In this document: piece after piece, positions 25,717 to 34,912 of the stretch | Numbering within the stretch: the first letter of the stretch is position 1 | Layout: the number at the start of each line of letters is the position of its first letter | Assembly (NCBI RefSeq): GCF_021018745.1 | Contig: NZ_CP063845.1 | Location: 3,410,001-3,474,000, forward strand | Direction of reading: 5' to 3' | Length of the DNA stretch: 64,000 bases | Source of the DNA: Gloeobacter morelensis MG652769 | GTDB lineage: Bacteria; Cyanobacteriota; Cyanobacteriia; Gloeobacterales; Gloeobacteraceae | Notes under the pieces: model-generated | What the model saw: the letters and a program-made list of their open reading frames with translations, nothing else | Database searches by the model: none | Told to the model about the DNA's origin: nothing | Made by a program: the position numbers and the translations under genes

Positions 25717-26522
25717 TGACCCAGATAGTCGGCATCGTCAACATTACTACCGATTCCTTTTCTGACGGAGGCCAGTTTCTCGATGCTGAGCGGGCCATCG
25801 GTCATGCACGGCGGCTGCGCGGTGAGGGTGCCCACTGGATCGACCTGGGTGCAGAATCGAGCAACCCTGACGGTGAACAGGTTACAGCAGAAATAGAAGC
25901 AGAGCGCCTCGCCCCGGTCGTTGCCGCACTGAGCGCGGACGGGGTTCCCGTAGCGGTCGACACTTGCAAAAGCTCGGTGATGGTTCGTTGTCTGGAACTG
26001 GGCGCCCGGATGATCAACGACATCACCGCCCTTGCCGATCCGCGCAGTGTCGAAGTGCTCAAAACCTTTCGGGTGCCGGTGGTGCTGATGTTTGCGCGCA
26101 ACCGGCAGGCCCGCGCCGAGCAGCGGCCCGGGGATTGCGAAACGGTTTGGAATGAAATCGAAGCGTTTTTTTCGGGGCGGATCGACCGGTTGCTGGGTGC
26201 CGGTCTGCAGGATCGACAGTTGATACTTGACCCCGGCATGGGTTTTTTTTTGGGCAGCAATCCCGAACCGAGTCTGAGGGTGCTTGCCCACGTTGACCGA
26301 CTGGGCCGCTTCGGCTTGCCGGTGTACTTGAGTGTTTCGCGCAAGTCGTTTATCGGCAGCGTACTGGGGGGGCGCCCTGCTGCGGGGCGAGACCACGGTA
26401 CCCTGGCCGCCGAAATCTGGGCGTATCTGGCCGGTGTGGATTACCTGCGCACCCACGCAGTCGCTCCGCTCAGCGACGCTATCCGAGTGATTGCAGCAAT
26501 TCGGGCGCAAGAGCTGGCCTGA
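25716..26522 (+). CDS. folP: dihydropteroate synthase
   Basis: 268 residues. It condenses p-aminobenzoate with the pterin pyrophosphate in folate synthesis. Diagnostic blocks: IVGIVNITTDSFSDGGQF, IDLGAESSNPDGEQV, VDTCKSSVMV, INDITAL, LDPGMGFFLG and VSRKSFIG. The ATG at 25716 places the first strand correctly; an upstream open frame only shadows the preceding gene. A hairpin terminator follows by four bases. Confidence 0.94.
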   Translation: MTQIVGIVNITTDSFSDGGQFLDAERAIGHARRLRGEGAHWIDLGAESSNPDGEQVTAEIEAERLAPVVAALSADGVPVAVDTCKSSVMVRCLELGARMINDITALADPRSVEVLKTFRVPVVLMFARNRQARAEQRPGDCETVWNEIEAFFSGRIDRLLGAGLQDRQLILDPGMGFFLGSNPEPSLRVLAHVDRLGRFGLPVYLSVSRKSFIGSVLGGRPAAGRDHGTLAAEIWAYLAGVDYLRTHAVAPLSDAIRVIAAIRAQELA

Positions 26523-26525
26523 AAG

Positions 26526-26554
26526 GCCGGGAAGCAGGAAACTTCCCGGCTTTA
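26526..26554. terminator. hairpin terminator between folP and the convergent PRC-barrel gene
   Basis: GCCGGGAAG (26526-26534) pairs perfectly with CTTCCCGGC (26542-26550), followed by TTTAT. On the minus strand the tail is short. Confidence 0.75.
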
Positions 26555-26575
26555 TCCAGACCTACCTAGGCGAAC

Positions 26576-27469
26576 TTAATGCGGGGTGTGCGGATCTTTG
26601 GGCTGTGGTTCGAGTGGTTCGCTCGGGGTGACGCTGCTGTCGACCGGCTCCGCAGGCGGCAACGGCTGTGGTTCCTCGAGGACGGTCGCCTCGACATCGG
26701 TAGTCGGCGGATGCAGACGCTCCTGGGTCGATTCGACCAGTGATTGACCACGCTCTATAGCTTGGTCCGCCAGTTCGCGGGCCTGCTCACCCAGGGCGGC
26801 GGCGCGCTCTTTGGCCTGTTCACCGAGAACCTGGCCGCGCTCTTTGGCCTGGTCGACCAAGCCCTTGGCCTGCTCGCCCAGGGCGGCGGTGCGTTCTTTG
26901 AGCTGATCGGTAAGCGATTGGCTGCGCTCCTTGGCCTGCTCCAGGGCAGTACCGAGGCGTTGCTTGAGTCCCTCGGAATACAGCGTGCTCGATTTGGCCA
27001 CCGCTTCGTTCACGATCACCCGCTTCTTGCCGGGGGTGGTAATGGCGGACGCTTCGAGCAGGTAGGTGCCGTCGGTGATGCCGCTCCAGCCGGAGGCCGC
27101 GAACAGATAATGGCTGATGACCCCGGTCTGGCCGTCGAACAGAAAATCGGTGATCTTGCCGATGCGGCTGCCGCCGTCGGTCCAGACTTCGTGACCGACC
27201 AGCGACTCACCGGATTTGATTTGTTCGTCAGATTCGCCATCGGTGTTGACCATCAGGGCGTCCGGTCCAATGGCCCGGATCTGGCTGAGCAGCAAAGTCT
27301 TCTTCTGGCCCCCCAAAAAACCGGACTTATAAATAATGCCCGCCACGCGGTGGGCGTCCTCTACCGTCGAGAGGTTGTCGACACGGCCCAGTTCCTCGGT
27401 GGTACGCAAATCGAGGATGGGACGGTTGATGAGTTCGCTGTACTTGAGAACGCCTTCTTGAATACTCAT
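26576..27469 (-). CDS. PRC-barrel protein with amphipathic repeat tail
   Basis: 297 residues starting MSIQEGVLKYSELINRPILD, with GGAGG seven bases upstream. Two PRC-barrel domains (about residues 5-75 and 85-160; EVWTDGGSRIGKITDFLFDG) are followed by a long Ala/Glu/Gln-rich helical region with imperfect 11-18-residue repeats built on QAKERxxxLGEQ, then a Pro/Glu-rich tail. The repeats resemble LEA or apolipoprotein-like amphipathic helices, suggesting membrane association or stress protection. PRC barrels often sit on membrane-associated proteins. Function unknown. Confidence 0.78.
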   Translation of the reverse strand: MSIQEGVLKYSELINRPILDLRTTEELGRVDNLSTVEDAHRVAGIIYKSGFLGGQKKTLLLSQIRAIGPDALMVNTDGESDEQIKSGESLVGHEVWTDGGSRIGKITDFLFDGQTGVISHYLFAASGWSGITDGTYLLEASAITTPGKKRVIVNEAVAKSSTLYSEGLKQRLGTALEQAKERSQSLTDQLKERTAALGEQAKGLVDQAKERGQVLGEQAKERAAALGEQARELADQAIERGQSLVESTQERLHPPTTDVEATVLEEPQPLPPAEPVDSSVTPSEPLEPQPKDPHTPH

Positions 27470-27605
27470 GCGGTCCTCCCGGTGGTAGTGGATGCTGCTT
27501 CGATCCAGATGAACGGTTCGAGCATGGGCTGACATGGTGTTGGATGGACTTTCCACATCTATCAGAAATCAAGGACTGTTGGACTCCCCCTGCGGTAAGA
27601 AGTAT

Positions 27606-28883
27606 CTAGTTCTGTCTTTCACTTTGTGTAGGCCGCCGCTGGTGCCAGGTGGCCAGGGCGACCTGCTGCACCAGTTTGAGCGGTTGGCCGGTTTGTTCGG
27701 ATAGCCGCCGACAGTCCTCGAATTCGGGCTGGGCGTTGAGCACCTGCTGATCGCGGCTACCCACCTTGATGCGCACGGTTCCAAAGATGGTTTCGACCGG
27801 CTCGTGGTGGCGCTCAAGCACCGAGCGCACCTGAAAATGTCTGCGTACACCGAGGGTGGTCGTCTCGCACAAGAGAATCTCTTCGCAGGTAGCAAGCAGA
27901 TGGGGCGCACAGAGAACCGTCATCAGCGTTCCGGGGCGGGATTTTTTCATGCCCACCGGGACGGTGAAGACATCCGCCGCCCCGGCAGCGAGCAACCGCT
28001 CGAACAGGTAGCCGCTTATCTGGGGATTGAGATCGTCGGTCTGGGTCTCCAAGCAGGCCACCACCTCCTCGTGGGCGTGATCGTGGTGGGCATGGGCGCG
28101 GCCCTGGGTATGAGCGTCGGTGACCGTGTGCGCGCGCGCGGCAAGCAGTGGCTCGGTTGCTTCTCCAAGCCAGAGGCGCAGGATGTTCGGGATGGGCAGG
28201 TCCATATCCCCGGCACCCAAGCCCACCCGCGAGACGGCCATCGCAGGCATTTCGCCGAAGCTTGCCGCCAGAGCACAGGCGATGGCTGCCCCGGTCGGGG
28301 TGACCAGTTCGCGGTGGATGCGGTTGCTGTAGACCGGCACCCGGCGCGACTCCCACAGCCGCACCACCGCCGGAGTGGGCACAGGCATCACCCCGTGGGC
28401 GGCGTGCACCAGTCCGCCGCCTACCGGCAACGCCGAGCAGTGCAGCGCTTCGACATTCAGGTAATCGAGACCCAGGCAGGTGCCTACGACATCGACCAGG
28501 GCGTCGGTGGCTCCGACTTCGTGAAAGTGCACCCGCTCCGGGGTGGTATTGTGCACGAGGGCCTCAGCGTGGGCAAGGGCGACAAAGACGCGCACGCTCC
28601 ACTCGGTCGCCCGCGGCGGCAGACTGGCCGTCTCGAGCAGCGCGCGGATCTCGGGCAGGTGGCGATGGGTGTGACCGGCGCGCTCCCCCAGGGGCACGCG
28701 GGCCTTGGTGGCGGCGACGCCGTTTTTGACAACCCGTTCAAAGTGCAGGCGGTACTCGTCGTGCATGGGCAGTTTCGCCAGCTGCGCACTCAGGTAGTCG
28801 GCAGGCACACCGGCATCGACGAGCGCCCCCAGGCACATGTCTCCCGAAATACCCGCTGGGCAGTCGAAATAAGCCAGTTTCAT
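27606..28883 (-). CDS. larC: nickel insertion protein LarC
   Basis: 425 residues. LarC inserts nickel into the pyridinium-bisthiocarboxylate (nickel-pincer) cofactor. The N terminus KLAYFDCPAGISGDMCLGAL, the middle FHEVGATDALVDVVGTCLGL and the His-rich HAHHDHAHEE segment are hallmarks; the latter may bind Ni. In some bacteria larC needs a programmed frameshift, but here it is a single open frame. larB, larE and larA are not in the window. Confidence 0.9.
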   Translation of the reverse strand: MKLAYFDCPAGISGDMCLGALVDAGVPADYLSAQLAKLPMHDEYRLHFERVVKNGVAATKARVPLGERAGHTHRHLPEIRALLETASLPPRATEWSVRVFVALAHAEALVHNTTPERVHFHEVGATDALVDVVGTCLGLDYLNVEALHCSALPVGGGLVHAAHGVMPVPTPAVVRLWESRRVPVYSNRIHRELVTPTGAAIACALAASFGEMPAMAVSRVGLGAGDMDLPIPNILRLWLGEATEPLLAARAHTVTDAHTQGRAHAHHDHAHEEVVACLETQTDDLNPQISGYLFERLLAAGAADVFTVPVGMKKSRPGTLMTVLCAPHLLATCEEILLCETTTLGVRRHFQVRSVLERHHEPVETIFGTVRIKVGSRDQQVLNAQPEFEDCRRLSEQTGQPLKLVQQVALATWHQRRPTQSERQN

Positions 28884-29058
28884 CGCCAGAGCTCCAGAGC
28901 GTCCTAAAGCCAGTCTAAAGCGCTTGCTGTCGCAGTTTGCGCCCACTAAAATCAAGACGCGCGTTCCCGAGTCGCAGGCGGCATCGCCCGTTCGGGAAAG
29001 GGCCTCACCCCGCCGAGACACTTTTATGGTTGATGTCTAGTTTTTGAGGAGTACTGCC

Positions 29059-29454
29059 ATGACTAACGGCCCGGTCCGGCCCCGCCTCGAATTTCCGACT
29101 GCTCTACTCACACTCGCCACACCAATTCTGACTTTTGTACTGTTCTTTGCGCTGTCTTTTTCGGTCGCCAACGATCTGGGCCGGGCGTTTCTGGCGCTCC
29201 TGGTCGCGTTCATCATCATTTTGCTGGTGGGCTTTCTGGTGCCAGCCGTCTACCGCCGCATCAACCGCGGCAGCCTGCTGGTCCACACGAGCGCCTCGTT
29301 TTTCTTCGGCCTGGTCAGTGCCCTGTTTTTGACCCTGGGCAACTTGATCCCCTGGATTATCTGCTGGATCGTGCTTTGCTTGTTTTGGGCTTATCTGCCC
29401 AACCCGAGCTTCCACCGCAGCCTGGAAGAAAATTTTGGCGACCTGTTCAACTAA
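29059..29454 (+). CDS. small multi-helix membrane protein
   Basis: 131 residues. GAGGAG lies eight bases before the ATG. Three hydrophobic segments are clear: LATPILTFVLFFALSF, AFLALLVAFIIILLVGFLVP and LFLTLGNLIPWIICWIVLCL. The C terminus is short and acidic. The stop lies three bases from the end of the convergent TIGR04376 gene. I recognise no family. Confidence 0.7.
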   Translation: MTNGPVRPRLEFPTALLTLATPILTFVLFFALSFSVANDLGRAFLALLVAFIIILLVGFLVPAVYRRINRGSLLVHTSASFFFGLVSALFLTLGNLIPWIICWIVLCLFWAYLPNPSFHRSLEENFGDLFN

Positions 29455-29457
29455 GGC

Positions 29458-29991
29458 TCACTTGCGGCGCTTGAGCCGTTCGAGTTCCTGCTCCAGTTCC
29501 CAATCGCGAAAGCGCGCATCGAGGTCGTCGGAGCCTTCAAAGCCCATGCTGCGGGCGGAGCGCGCGGCGGTTTCACCTTGCTGGGCAGCCATGTGCGCTT
29601 CGAGTTCCTGACGTTTTTGGGCAATGCGGCTCAGCATCGCCGCTGTCTGCTGCTGTTGCTCCTTGAGCACGCTCATCTGGCCCCACAGTTCGTTGCCGCG
29701 GCGCAGCAGGGCGTCGGAGCGCTCCTTGGCGGCCTGGGCCAGATCCTCGCGCCCGCCCGCTTTGGCCTGGGCGATGCGGTCCTGCCACTTTTGCACGTCG
29801 CGGGCTACCGCGACGATCTCATCTTGAATGCGGCGCATGTCGGCCTGGAACTGGGTTAGTTGTTGCTCGGCTTCCGCCTCCTGCTGACGGACATTTTCGA
29901 GCAGCACCAGCAGTTTGAGGCGCGGATTTTTTTCGAGGAATTCTTCCAGGCGACCTTCGAGGAACTGGCTGAAATCTTCCCAAACGCCCAT
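29458..29991 (-). CDS. TIGR04376-type PspA/IM30-like coiled-coil protein
   Basis: 177 residues, MGVWEDFSQFLEGRLEEFLE to ERLKRRK. Nearly the whole chain is a helical coiled coil (QEAEAEQQLTQFQADMRR), as in PspA/Vipp1 relatives, preceded by an amphipathic N-terminal helix. The family is restricted to cyanobacteria. It follows the next gene by six bases and forms an operon with it and the DUF1517 gene. A membrane-associated structural role is likely; no experiment is known to me. Confidence 0.75.
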   Translation of the reverse strand: MGVWEDFSQFLEGRLEEFLEKNPRLKLLVLLENVRQQEAEAEQQLTQFQADMRRIQDEIVAVARDVQKWQDRIAQAKAGGREDLAQAAKERSDALLRRGNELWGQMSVLKEQQQQTAAMLSRIAQKRQELEAHMAAQQGETAARSARSMGFEGSDDLDARFRDWELEQELERLKRRK

Positions 29992-29997
29992 AGAAAT

Positions 29998-30630
29998 TCA
30001 GTCGCCTCCGATGGTCAAGGTGTGGGTGTGCCCCTTTCGCTTCAGAATAACGCGGTCGGCCTCGATCCGCTCCAATCGCCAGCCTTTGCCGACCTCCCCC
30101 CCGGGGACATGTTCGTCGAACCGCTCTCCCCATTGCAGCAGCGCCGCCACCGGCTTACCCGCGGTTTCTATCACGCCCACCAGCCTGGCGGGGGGGTGCG
30201 GCGTTTCGGAAGCCGCAGCGACCGCGAGAACCGGCGCGACGAACATCCGCGGCGGCTCGAAAGGATCCTTGGTAGGGGCAGGAAGTCTGGCCAACCGGTG
30301 GGCCAGCGCTTGGGTCTGGGTAAACAGATCCGGCAACGGCTCGCGCGTTACTGGGACAGGGGCGGGGGTGGCAATCGGGAGGGAAGCGGCTGGTTTGGCG
30401 GCACTCCAGAGCGCCGTTCCCAAAGTGGCTATCAGGGCTGCGGCAAAGCCCGCAGCCGTCGCCAGGCCAATTCCAGCATCTGCGAGCCCGACGGACGGCA
30501 AGGCCGCCGGTTCGCAATCGCCGCTTTGCGCCCCAGCGAGCAACCCCTCTATCCGGCAAAATAGTTCTTCGATCATCGCCTGCGCCTCCGATTCAAGCGC
30601 CTCGCGGTGCGGTTGCAGTTGTGTGCCCAT
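29998..30630 (-). CDS. single-pass membrane protein, GspC/PilP-like C terminus
   Basis: 210 residues. A cytoplasmic N-terminal part (MGTQLQPHREALESEAQAM), one membrane helix (ATAAGFAAALIATLGTALW), a Pro-rich linker and a small beta-domain (RLVGVIETAGKPVAALLQWG then RVILKRKGHTHTLTI). This layout and the closing beta-domain recall GspC or PilP of secretion/pilus systems. The gene sits between DUF1517 and TIGR04376 genes on the same strand. Assignment is tentative. Confidence 0.5.
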   Translation of the reverse strand: MGTQLQPHREALESEAQAMIEELFCRIEGLLAGAQSGDCEPAALPSVGLADAGIGLATAAGFAAALIATLGTALWSAAKPAASLPIATPAPVPVTREPLPDLFTQTQALAHRLARLPAPTKDPFEPPRMFVAPVLAVAAASETPHPPARLVGVIETAGKPVAALLQWGERFDEHVPGGEVGKGWRLERIEADRVILKRKGHTHTLTIGGD

Positions 30631-30666
30631 GGCTGCCCTCGATGGATTCGAGGGCAGGATACCCAC

Positions 30667-31671
30667 CTAGATGCGGACCAAATCGGTGTACTGGGTGAGC
30701 AGTTCCTCGGCGGTGAGGGTGTCTTTTTCATCCGAAGGCGACCAGATGATCTCGAGTGCCACAAGCTGCTCGCCCGAGAGGCTGCCGATCGTAGCAAGCG
30801 CCTGGCGCAACTGGTCGGAACTGCGGACTGCCTCGAGAGTCGGCACGCCCGACTCGCTGGCTACCAGGATTGTGACCACGATGTATTCAGCCGTCTCGTC
30901 GGGGTTGTCGTTGACGAAGGTCCTTTTGACCAGGGCACTCTGCTCGCCGCTGCGGCTGACGGTCTCGTCGGTGTACTTGGTGCGCTCAGTAAGTGCCAGG
31001 CGATTGAACTGCGATTCGGCCGTCAGACGCGGCAGGATCTGCTGGTCGCTCTTGGCATATACCCAGAATTCGGGGTTGCGCAACAGCGCCAGGGAGACTT
31101 CCTGGTTGAGGCGGGCTAGTCCCTCCGGAGTAGTGGTGTCGGCCTGCTCGGCGATGCGGGTTAGGTCGCGCTGCAGTTGCTTCGCCGAAGCGAGCAGCGC
31201 CACCTGCAGCCGGAAAATTTCGACTTTATCCGGGTCAAAGCCGGCGGCGTAGGCGCCGTCCTGGCCGCCCACCGCGCCGGAAGCTCCCCGGCGAATCACC
31301 CGCAGGACGTAGAAACCGGCGCCGACGACGACGACGATCAAAATAATCGAACTGAGGCCGATACCGGGGCCACCCACGGCATAACCGCCACCCACCGGCG
31401 GATAGTAGCCCGGTCCCGGGATCGGCACCGGTACCGGCACGACCGGGGGCGGGCTGTAGTAGCCGCCGGGGGCGGGCGAGTAGGTGCGCGGGGAAGGCGC
31501 CGGGGTGTAGCTGCGGCTCGGGGCGCGGAAGGAGCCGCCGCCGATGCGGCCTCCCGATGAGCGCCTGGCCCAGGCTTCGGCGCTGTCAAAAGCCACAGCG
31601 CCCAAGGCGATGCCCAAAGCCAGACTGCAGGAGGCGGCGCGGCGCAACAGGATCTTGGCGGGAGGAGCCAT
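30667..31671 (-). CDS. DUF1517 membrane protein
   Basis: 334 residues. A cleavable-looking signal (LGIALGAVAFDSAEAWA) is followed by RRSSGGRIGGGSFRAPSR, a Pro/Gly/Tyr-rich linker, one membrane helix (LSSIILIVVVVGAGFYVLRV) and a C-terminal DUF1517 domain (VEIFRLQVALLASAKQLQRD; EYIVVTILVAS). DUF1517 proteins occur in cyanobacteria and chloroplasts and have unknown function. It heads a three-gene operon with the next two genes downstream. Confidence 0.85.
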   Translation of the reverse strand: MAPPAKILLRRAASCSLALGIALGAVAFDSAEAWARRSSGGRIGGGSFRAPSRSYTPAPSPRTYSPAPGGYYSPPPVVPVPVPIPGPGYYPPVGGGYAVGGPGIGLSSIILIVVVVGAGFYVLRVIRRGASGAVGGQDGAYAAGFDPDKVEIFRLQVALLASAKQLQRDLTRIAEQADTTTPEGLARLNQEVSLALLRNPEFWVYAKSDQQILPRLTAESQFNRLALTERTKYTDETVSRSGEQSALVKRTFVNDNPDETAEYIVVTILVASESGVPTLEAVRSSDQLRQALATIGSLSGEQLVALEIIWSPSDEKDTLTAEELLTQYTDLVRI

Positions 31672-31838
31672 CGTCAATCCTCAAAATAAACCGTATTTCC
31701 TTGCCTTCAGTATACGGACCGGCCCAGGGCTGCTGTATACCTCATCCGACAGGAACTGACGGCGAAGATGCCGTTTAGCAACAGGGCGCGTTCGGGAAGG
31801 ATGGAGTAGAGTGGTTTTGATTTGAAGTGGTAGCCGTG

Positions 31839-33041
31839 ATGACAGTCCAGCAAGCTTTTGAACAGCATGTGATGCACACTTACGCGCGCTTCTCTGTAGT
31901 CTTCGAGCGCGGCGAAGGGTGCTACCTCGAGGACAGCGAAGGCCGACGCTACCTGGATTTTGTAGCCGGCATCGCCACCTGTGTCCTCGGACACGCCCAT
32001 CCGGTCCTGAGCGCGGCCATCGCCGAGCAGGCCCGCGCGCTCATCCACGTCTCCAACCTGTATTACACGCCCCAGCAGGCCCGTCTGGCCGAATGGCTCA
32101 CCGCCCATTCGGCAGCTGACCAAGTGTTCTTCTGCAACTCGGGGGCCGAAGCCAACGAAGGTGCCATCAAGCTTGCGCGCAAGTACGGCCGCACGGTGCT
32201 GGGCATCGCCGAGCCGCAAATCATCAGCGCCCACCAGAGCTTCCACGGCCGCACGATGGCTACTGTCACCGCCACCGGCCAACCCAAATACCAAAAGCAT
32301 TTCCATCCGCTGGTGCCGGGTTTCGTGCACGTTCCCTACAACGACTTCGAGGCGCTACGCGCCCAGGTCACCGATGCGACGGCCGCTGTGCTCATCGAAC
32401 CGATCCAGGGCGAGGGCGGCGTGGTGCCGGGGGATGTCGAATTTTTCCAAAAGCTGCGGCGCTTCTGCTCCGAGCGGCGCATTCTGTTGATGCTCGACGA
32501 AGTGCAGACCGGCATGGGCCGCACCGGTCGCCTGTTCGGCTACGAGCACCTGGGCATTGAACCCGACGTGTTTACCCTGGCCAAGGCCCTGGGCGGCGGC
32601 GTGCCCATCGGGGCGCTGTGCGCCAAAGACGTCTTTGCGATTTTCGAGCCCGGGGATCACGCGAGCACCTTCGGGGGCAACCCCCTCGCCTGTGCCGCAG
32701 CCCTTGCCGTCTGCCAGACGCTTGAAGCGGAGCATCTGGTGAACAACGCCCGCGAGCGCGGAGCCCAGCTTGCCGCCGGTCTCGGTCGGCTGGTAGAGCG
32801 CTTCAAGCCGCTAGTGCGCACGGCGCGCGGCCGTGGTCTGATGCAGGGGCTGGTGCTCTCTGAGCCGCGCGCCGCCGAAATCGTGCGCCTGGCCATGGAG
32901 CAAGGGCTGTTATTGGTCTCCGCCGGGCCTGAGGTGATCCGCTTCGTGCCGCCGCTGATCGTGAGCGCCATCGAAGTAGACGAAGCCCTCGCCATCTTGG
33001 AAGGCGTCTTTGCCCGCCTGCCGGTGACGGTCACCGCCTAG
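31839..33041 (+). CDS. argD: acetylornithine aminotransferase
   Basis: 400-residue class III PLP aminotransferase of arginine synthesis. Motifs: CNSGAEANEGAIKLARKYG, FHGRTMATVTATGQPKYQ, LMLDEVQTGMGRTGRLFGYE and the PLP-lysine region FTLAKALGGGVPIGALC, ending with HASTFGGNPLACAAAL. The ATG at 31839 gives MTVQQAFEQHVMHTYARF, the usual start. It may also act on succinyldiaminopimelate, as in other bacteria. Confidence 0.93.
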   Translation: MTVQQAFEQHVMHTYARFSVVFERGEGCYLEDSEGRRYLDFVAGIATCVLGHAHPVLSAAIAEQARALIHVSNLYYTPQQARLAEWLTAHSAADQVFFCNSGAEANEGAIKLARKYGRTVLGIAEPQIISAHQSFHGRTMATVTATGQPKYQKHFHPLVPGFVHVPYNDFEALRAQVTDATAAVLIEPIQGEGGVVPGDVEFFQKLRRFCSERRILLMLDEVQTGMGRTGRLFGYEHLGIEPDVFTLAKALGGGVPIGALCAKDVFAIFEPGDHASTFGGNPLACAAALAVCQTLEAEHLVNNARERGAQLAAGLGRLVERFKPLVRTARGRGLMQGLVLSEPRAAEIVRLAMEQGLLLVSAGPEVIRFVPPLIVSAIEVDEALAILEGVFARLPVTVTA

Positions 33042-33160
33042 GGCAGGTGTCAGGATCAAAACCGCAACCCGATGCAGTTGGTGATCGGCCGGCAGTTTTT
33101 GTGCGTCTAGAATGCTTCCGGGGGACGCATCCGGAGGGTCTCTAACGCGGAGGTGCCGTC

Positions 33161-33982
33161 GTGCAATTTCTGGTGCTTCCTCCCCATCCGGCGCTCGCTC
33201 GCTTTGTGGCGGGCTACTGGTTTGTGGAGGATCTAGACGATGCAAACCAGGGACGACCCATCCACACGGCACCCCACACCCACGCTGTGTTGACCGTGCA
33301 TTTCGGACGGCCCAACACCGACGAGTCGGGTGTGGCAGTGCCCAGAGTTTCGCTGTTGGGAGTGCAAAGCCGCGCCCGCACCTGGCATTCGGACGGCTGT
33401 TATTTCGTCATGGTCATGCTGAATGTGCCGGGGTTCGCCCGCCTGTTTCCCCATACCGGCGCGGACAGCCGCGACAACCTGCTGGATGTCGAAGCGCTGC
33501 TGGGCGCAAGGGCGACGCGCTTTCTGAGCGGCGATCTTATCGGCGTCTGGGGGCCGGAGAATGTCGCCCGCCGCCTGGATGCCTGGTTTTTGGGCCGCCT
33601 CGCTTCGAGGGAGCCGCCGTCGCGGTTCGAACGGTTCGAAGCGGCGTGGCGTACCCTCAGAGGCGACGCGCGCATCGATGCGGCGGCAGCGGCGGCGGGG
33701 GTATCGCCCCGCCAACTGGAACGCTGGTTTGACCGGCACATCGGCCACTCCCCAAAACAGCTTCTCTGTCAGGAGCGGGTGATTGCGAGCCTGCAGGCCA
33801 CCCAGACGGGTTCGGGCGATCCGCTCGCCGGTTTTAGCGACCAGGCCCATCAGATCCGCTCCTGGAAGCGCTACCTGGGAAGGACACCCGGCCATTACTC
33901 GCGGATGCCCGCCCGGGAGATCGCCCGCCACTTTTCCAGCGACTCCCGCTTTGCTTCTGCGGGTCTGGCCCTCTATTTGTGA
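33161..33982 (+). CDS. AraC-family transcriptional regulator
   Basis: 273 residues from a GTG. The N-terminal ~150 residues are a sensor domain of the DUF6597-like type (LPPHPALARFVAGYWFVED). The C-terminal ~100 residues are an AraC HTH (ARIDAAAAAAGVSPRQLERW and FSDQAHQIRSWKRYLGRTPG). It is divergent from no gene but precedes a dienelactone hydrolase by 90 bases on the same strand, a possible target. Confidence 0.85.
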   Translation: MQFLVLPPHPALARFVAGYWFVEDLDDANQGRPIHTAPHTHAVLTVHFGRPNTDESGVAVPRVSLLGVQSRARTWHSDGCYFVMVMLNVPGFARLFPHTGADSRDNLLDVEALLGARATRFLSGDLIGVWGPENVARRLDAWFLGRLASREPPSRFERFEAAWRTLRGDARIDAAAAAAGVSPRQLERWFDRHIGHSPKQLLCQERVIASLQATQTGSGDPLAGFSDQAHQIRSWKRYLGRTPGHYSRMPAREIARHFSSDSRFASAGLALYL

Positions 33983-34072
33983 TCCGCAAGCCCCGGCAGT
34001 GTCGCGTTTGTTCAATACGGCCGCACCGGGCATCGATAGGGTGGTCCTGTTGCCCAGTCAAAGGCATGCCCT

Positions 34073-34825
34073 ATGGCCATTCAGACATCCGCAGGCTTCA
34101 GTGCCGAATTTATCGACTACCCGGCCGACGGGATCCTTTGCGAGGCTTACGTTGTCTACGACGGTTCGACCGCCGCGAAGCGCCCCTGCGTCGTCGTCGC
34201 CCACGATTGGAGTGGACAGAACGATTCGATCCGCACTGCAACAGAACCATTTGTCTCCTTCGGGTACCTCGGCTTCGCCCTCGATGTGTACGGAAAGGGC
34301 GTGCGCGGCGGTGAAACCGACAACAACTCCGCACTGATGGCCCCACTGATGCAGGATCGAGCCCTGCTGCGCCGCCGCCTGCTTGCGGCGGTGGCGGCGG
34401 CAAAACGCCATCCCCTGGTGGACCCCGATCGCATCGCGGTGGTGGGTTACTGCTTCGGCGGGTTGTGCGCCCTCGATGTGGCGCGCAGTGCCACCCCAGA
34501 CGTGCCGGGGGTGGTGAGCATCCACGGTGTGCTTCAACCGCCACGGATTGGTGTGCAGGCGCCGATCCGAGCCAAGGTGCTCATCTTGCACGGTTGGGAG
34601 GACCCGATGGCGCCACCCGCCGATGTCCTCGCAGTCGCGCAAGAGTTGACCGAAGCGGGTGCAGATTGGCAGATCCATGCTTACGGTCACGCTATGCATT
34701 CCTTTAGCTGGTCTCTGGCAAACCTGCCCGAGGTCGGCATTGCGTACAATGCCACTGCCCATCAGCGATCTACGATCGCGTTGCAGAAGTTCCTGGAAGA
34801 GATTTTCGAGGCGGAAAGATCGTAG
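34073..34825 (+). CDS. dienelactone hydrolase family protein, intact triad
   Basis: 250-residue alpha/beta hydrolase. Nucleophile Cys127 lies in GYCFGG, Asp177 in HGWEDPM, and His209 in YGHAMHSF. These are the DLH triad. It could hydrolyse dienelactone-like or other small esters/lactones. It follows an AraC-family regulator gene. A second DLH-fold protein at 57987 lacks the triad and gives a useful contrast. Confidence 0.88.
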   Translation: MAIQTSAGFSAEFIDYPADGILCEAYVVYDGSTAAKRPCVVVAHDWSGQNDSIRTATEPFVSFGYLGFALDVYGKGVRGGETDNNSALMAPLMQDRALLRRRLLAAVAAAKRHPLVDPDRIAVVGYCFGGLCALDVARSATPDVPGVVSIHGVLQPPRIGVQAPIRAKVLILHGWEDPMAPPADVLAVAQELTEAGADWQIHAYGHAMHSFSWSLANLPEVGIAYNATAHQRSTIALQKFLEEIFEAERS

Positions 34826-34912
34826 GTTCTACTCAGGAGTCCAGCCACCGAAACCCAGCTTGCAGGAGAGCCCGAACCCCCAGTTCTCCAGGTGACGCTT
34901 TTGGAAATGGGC

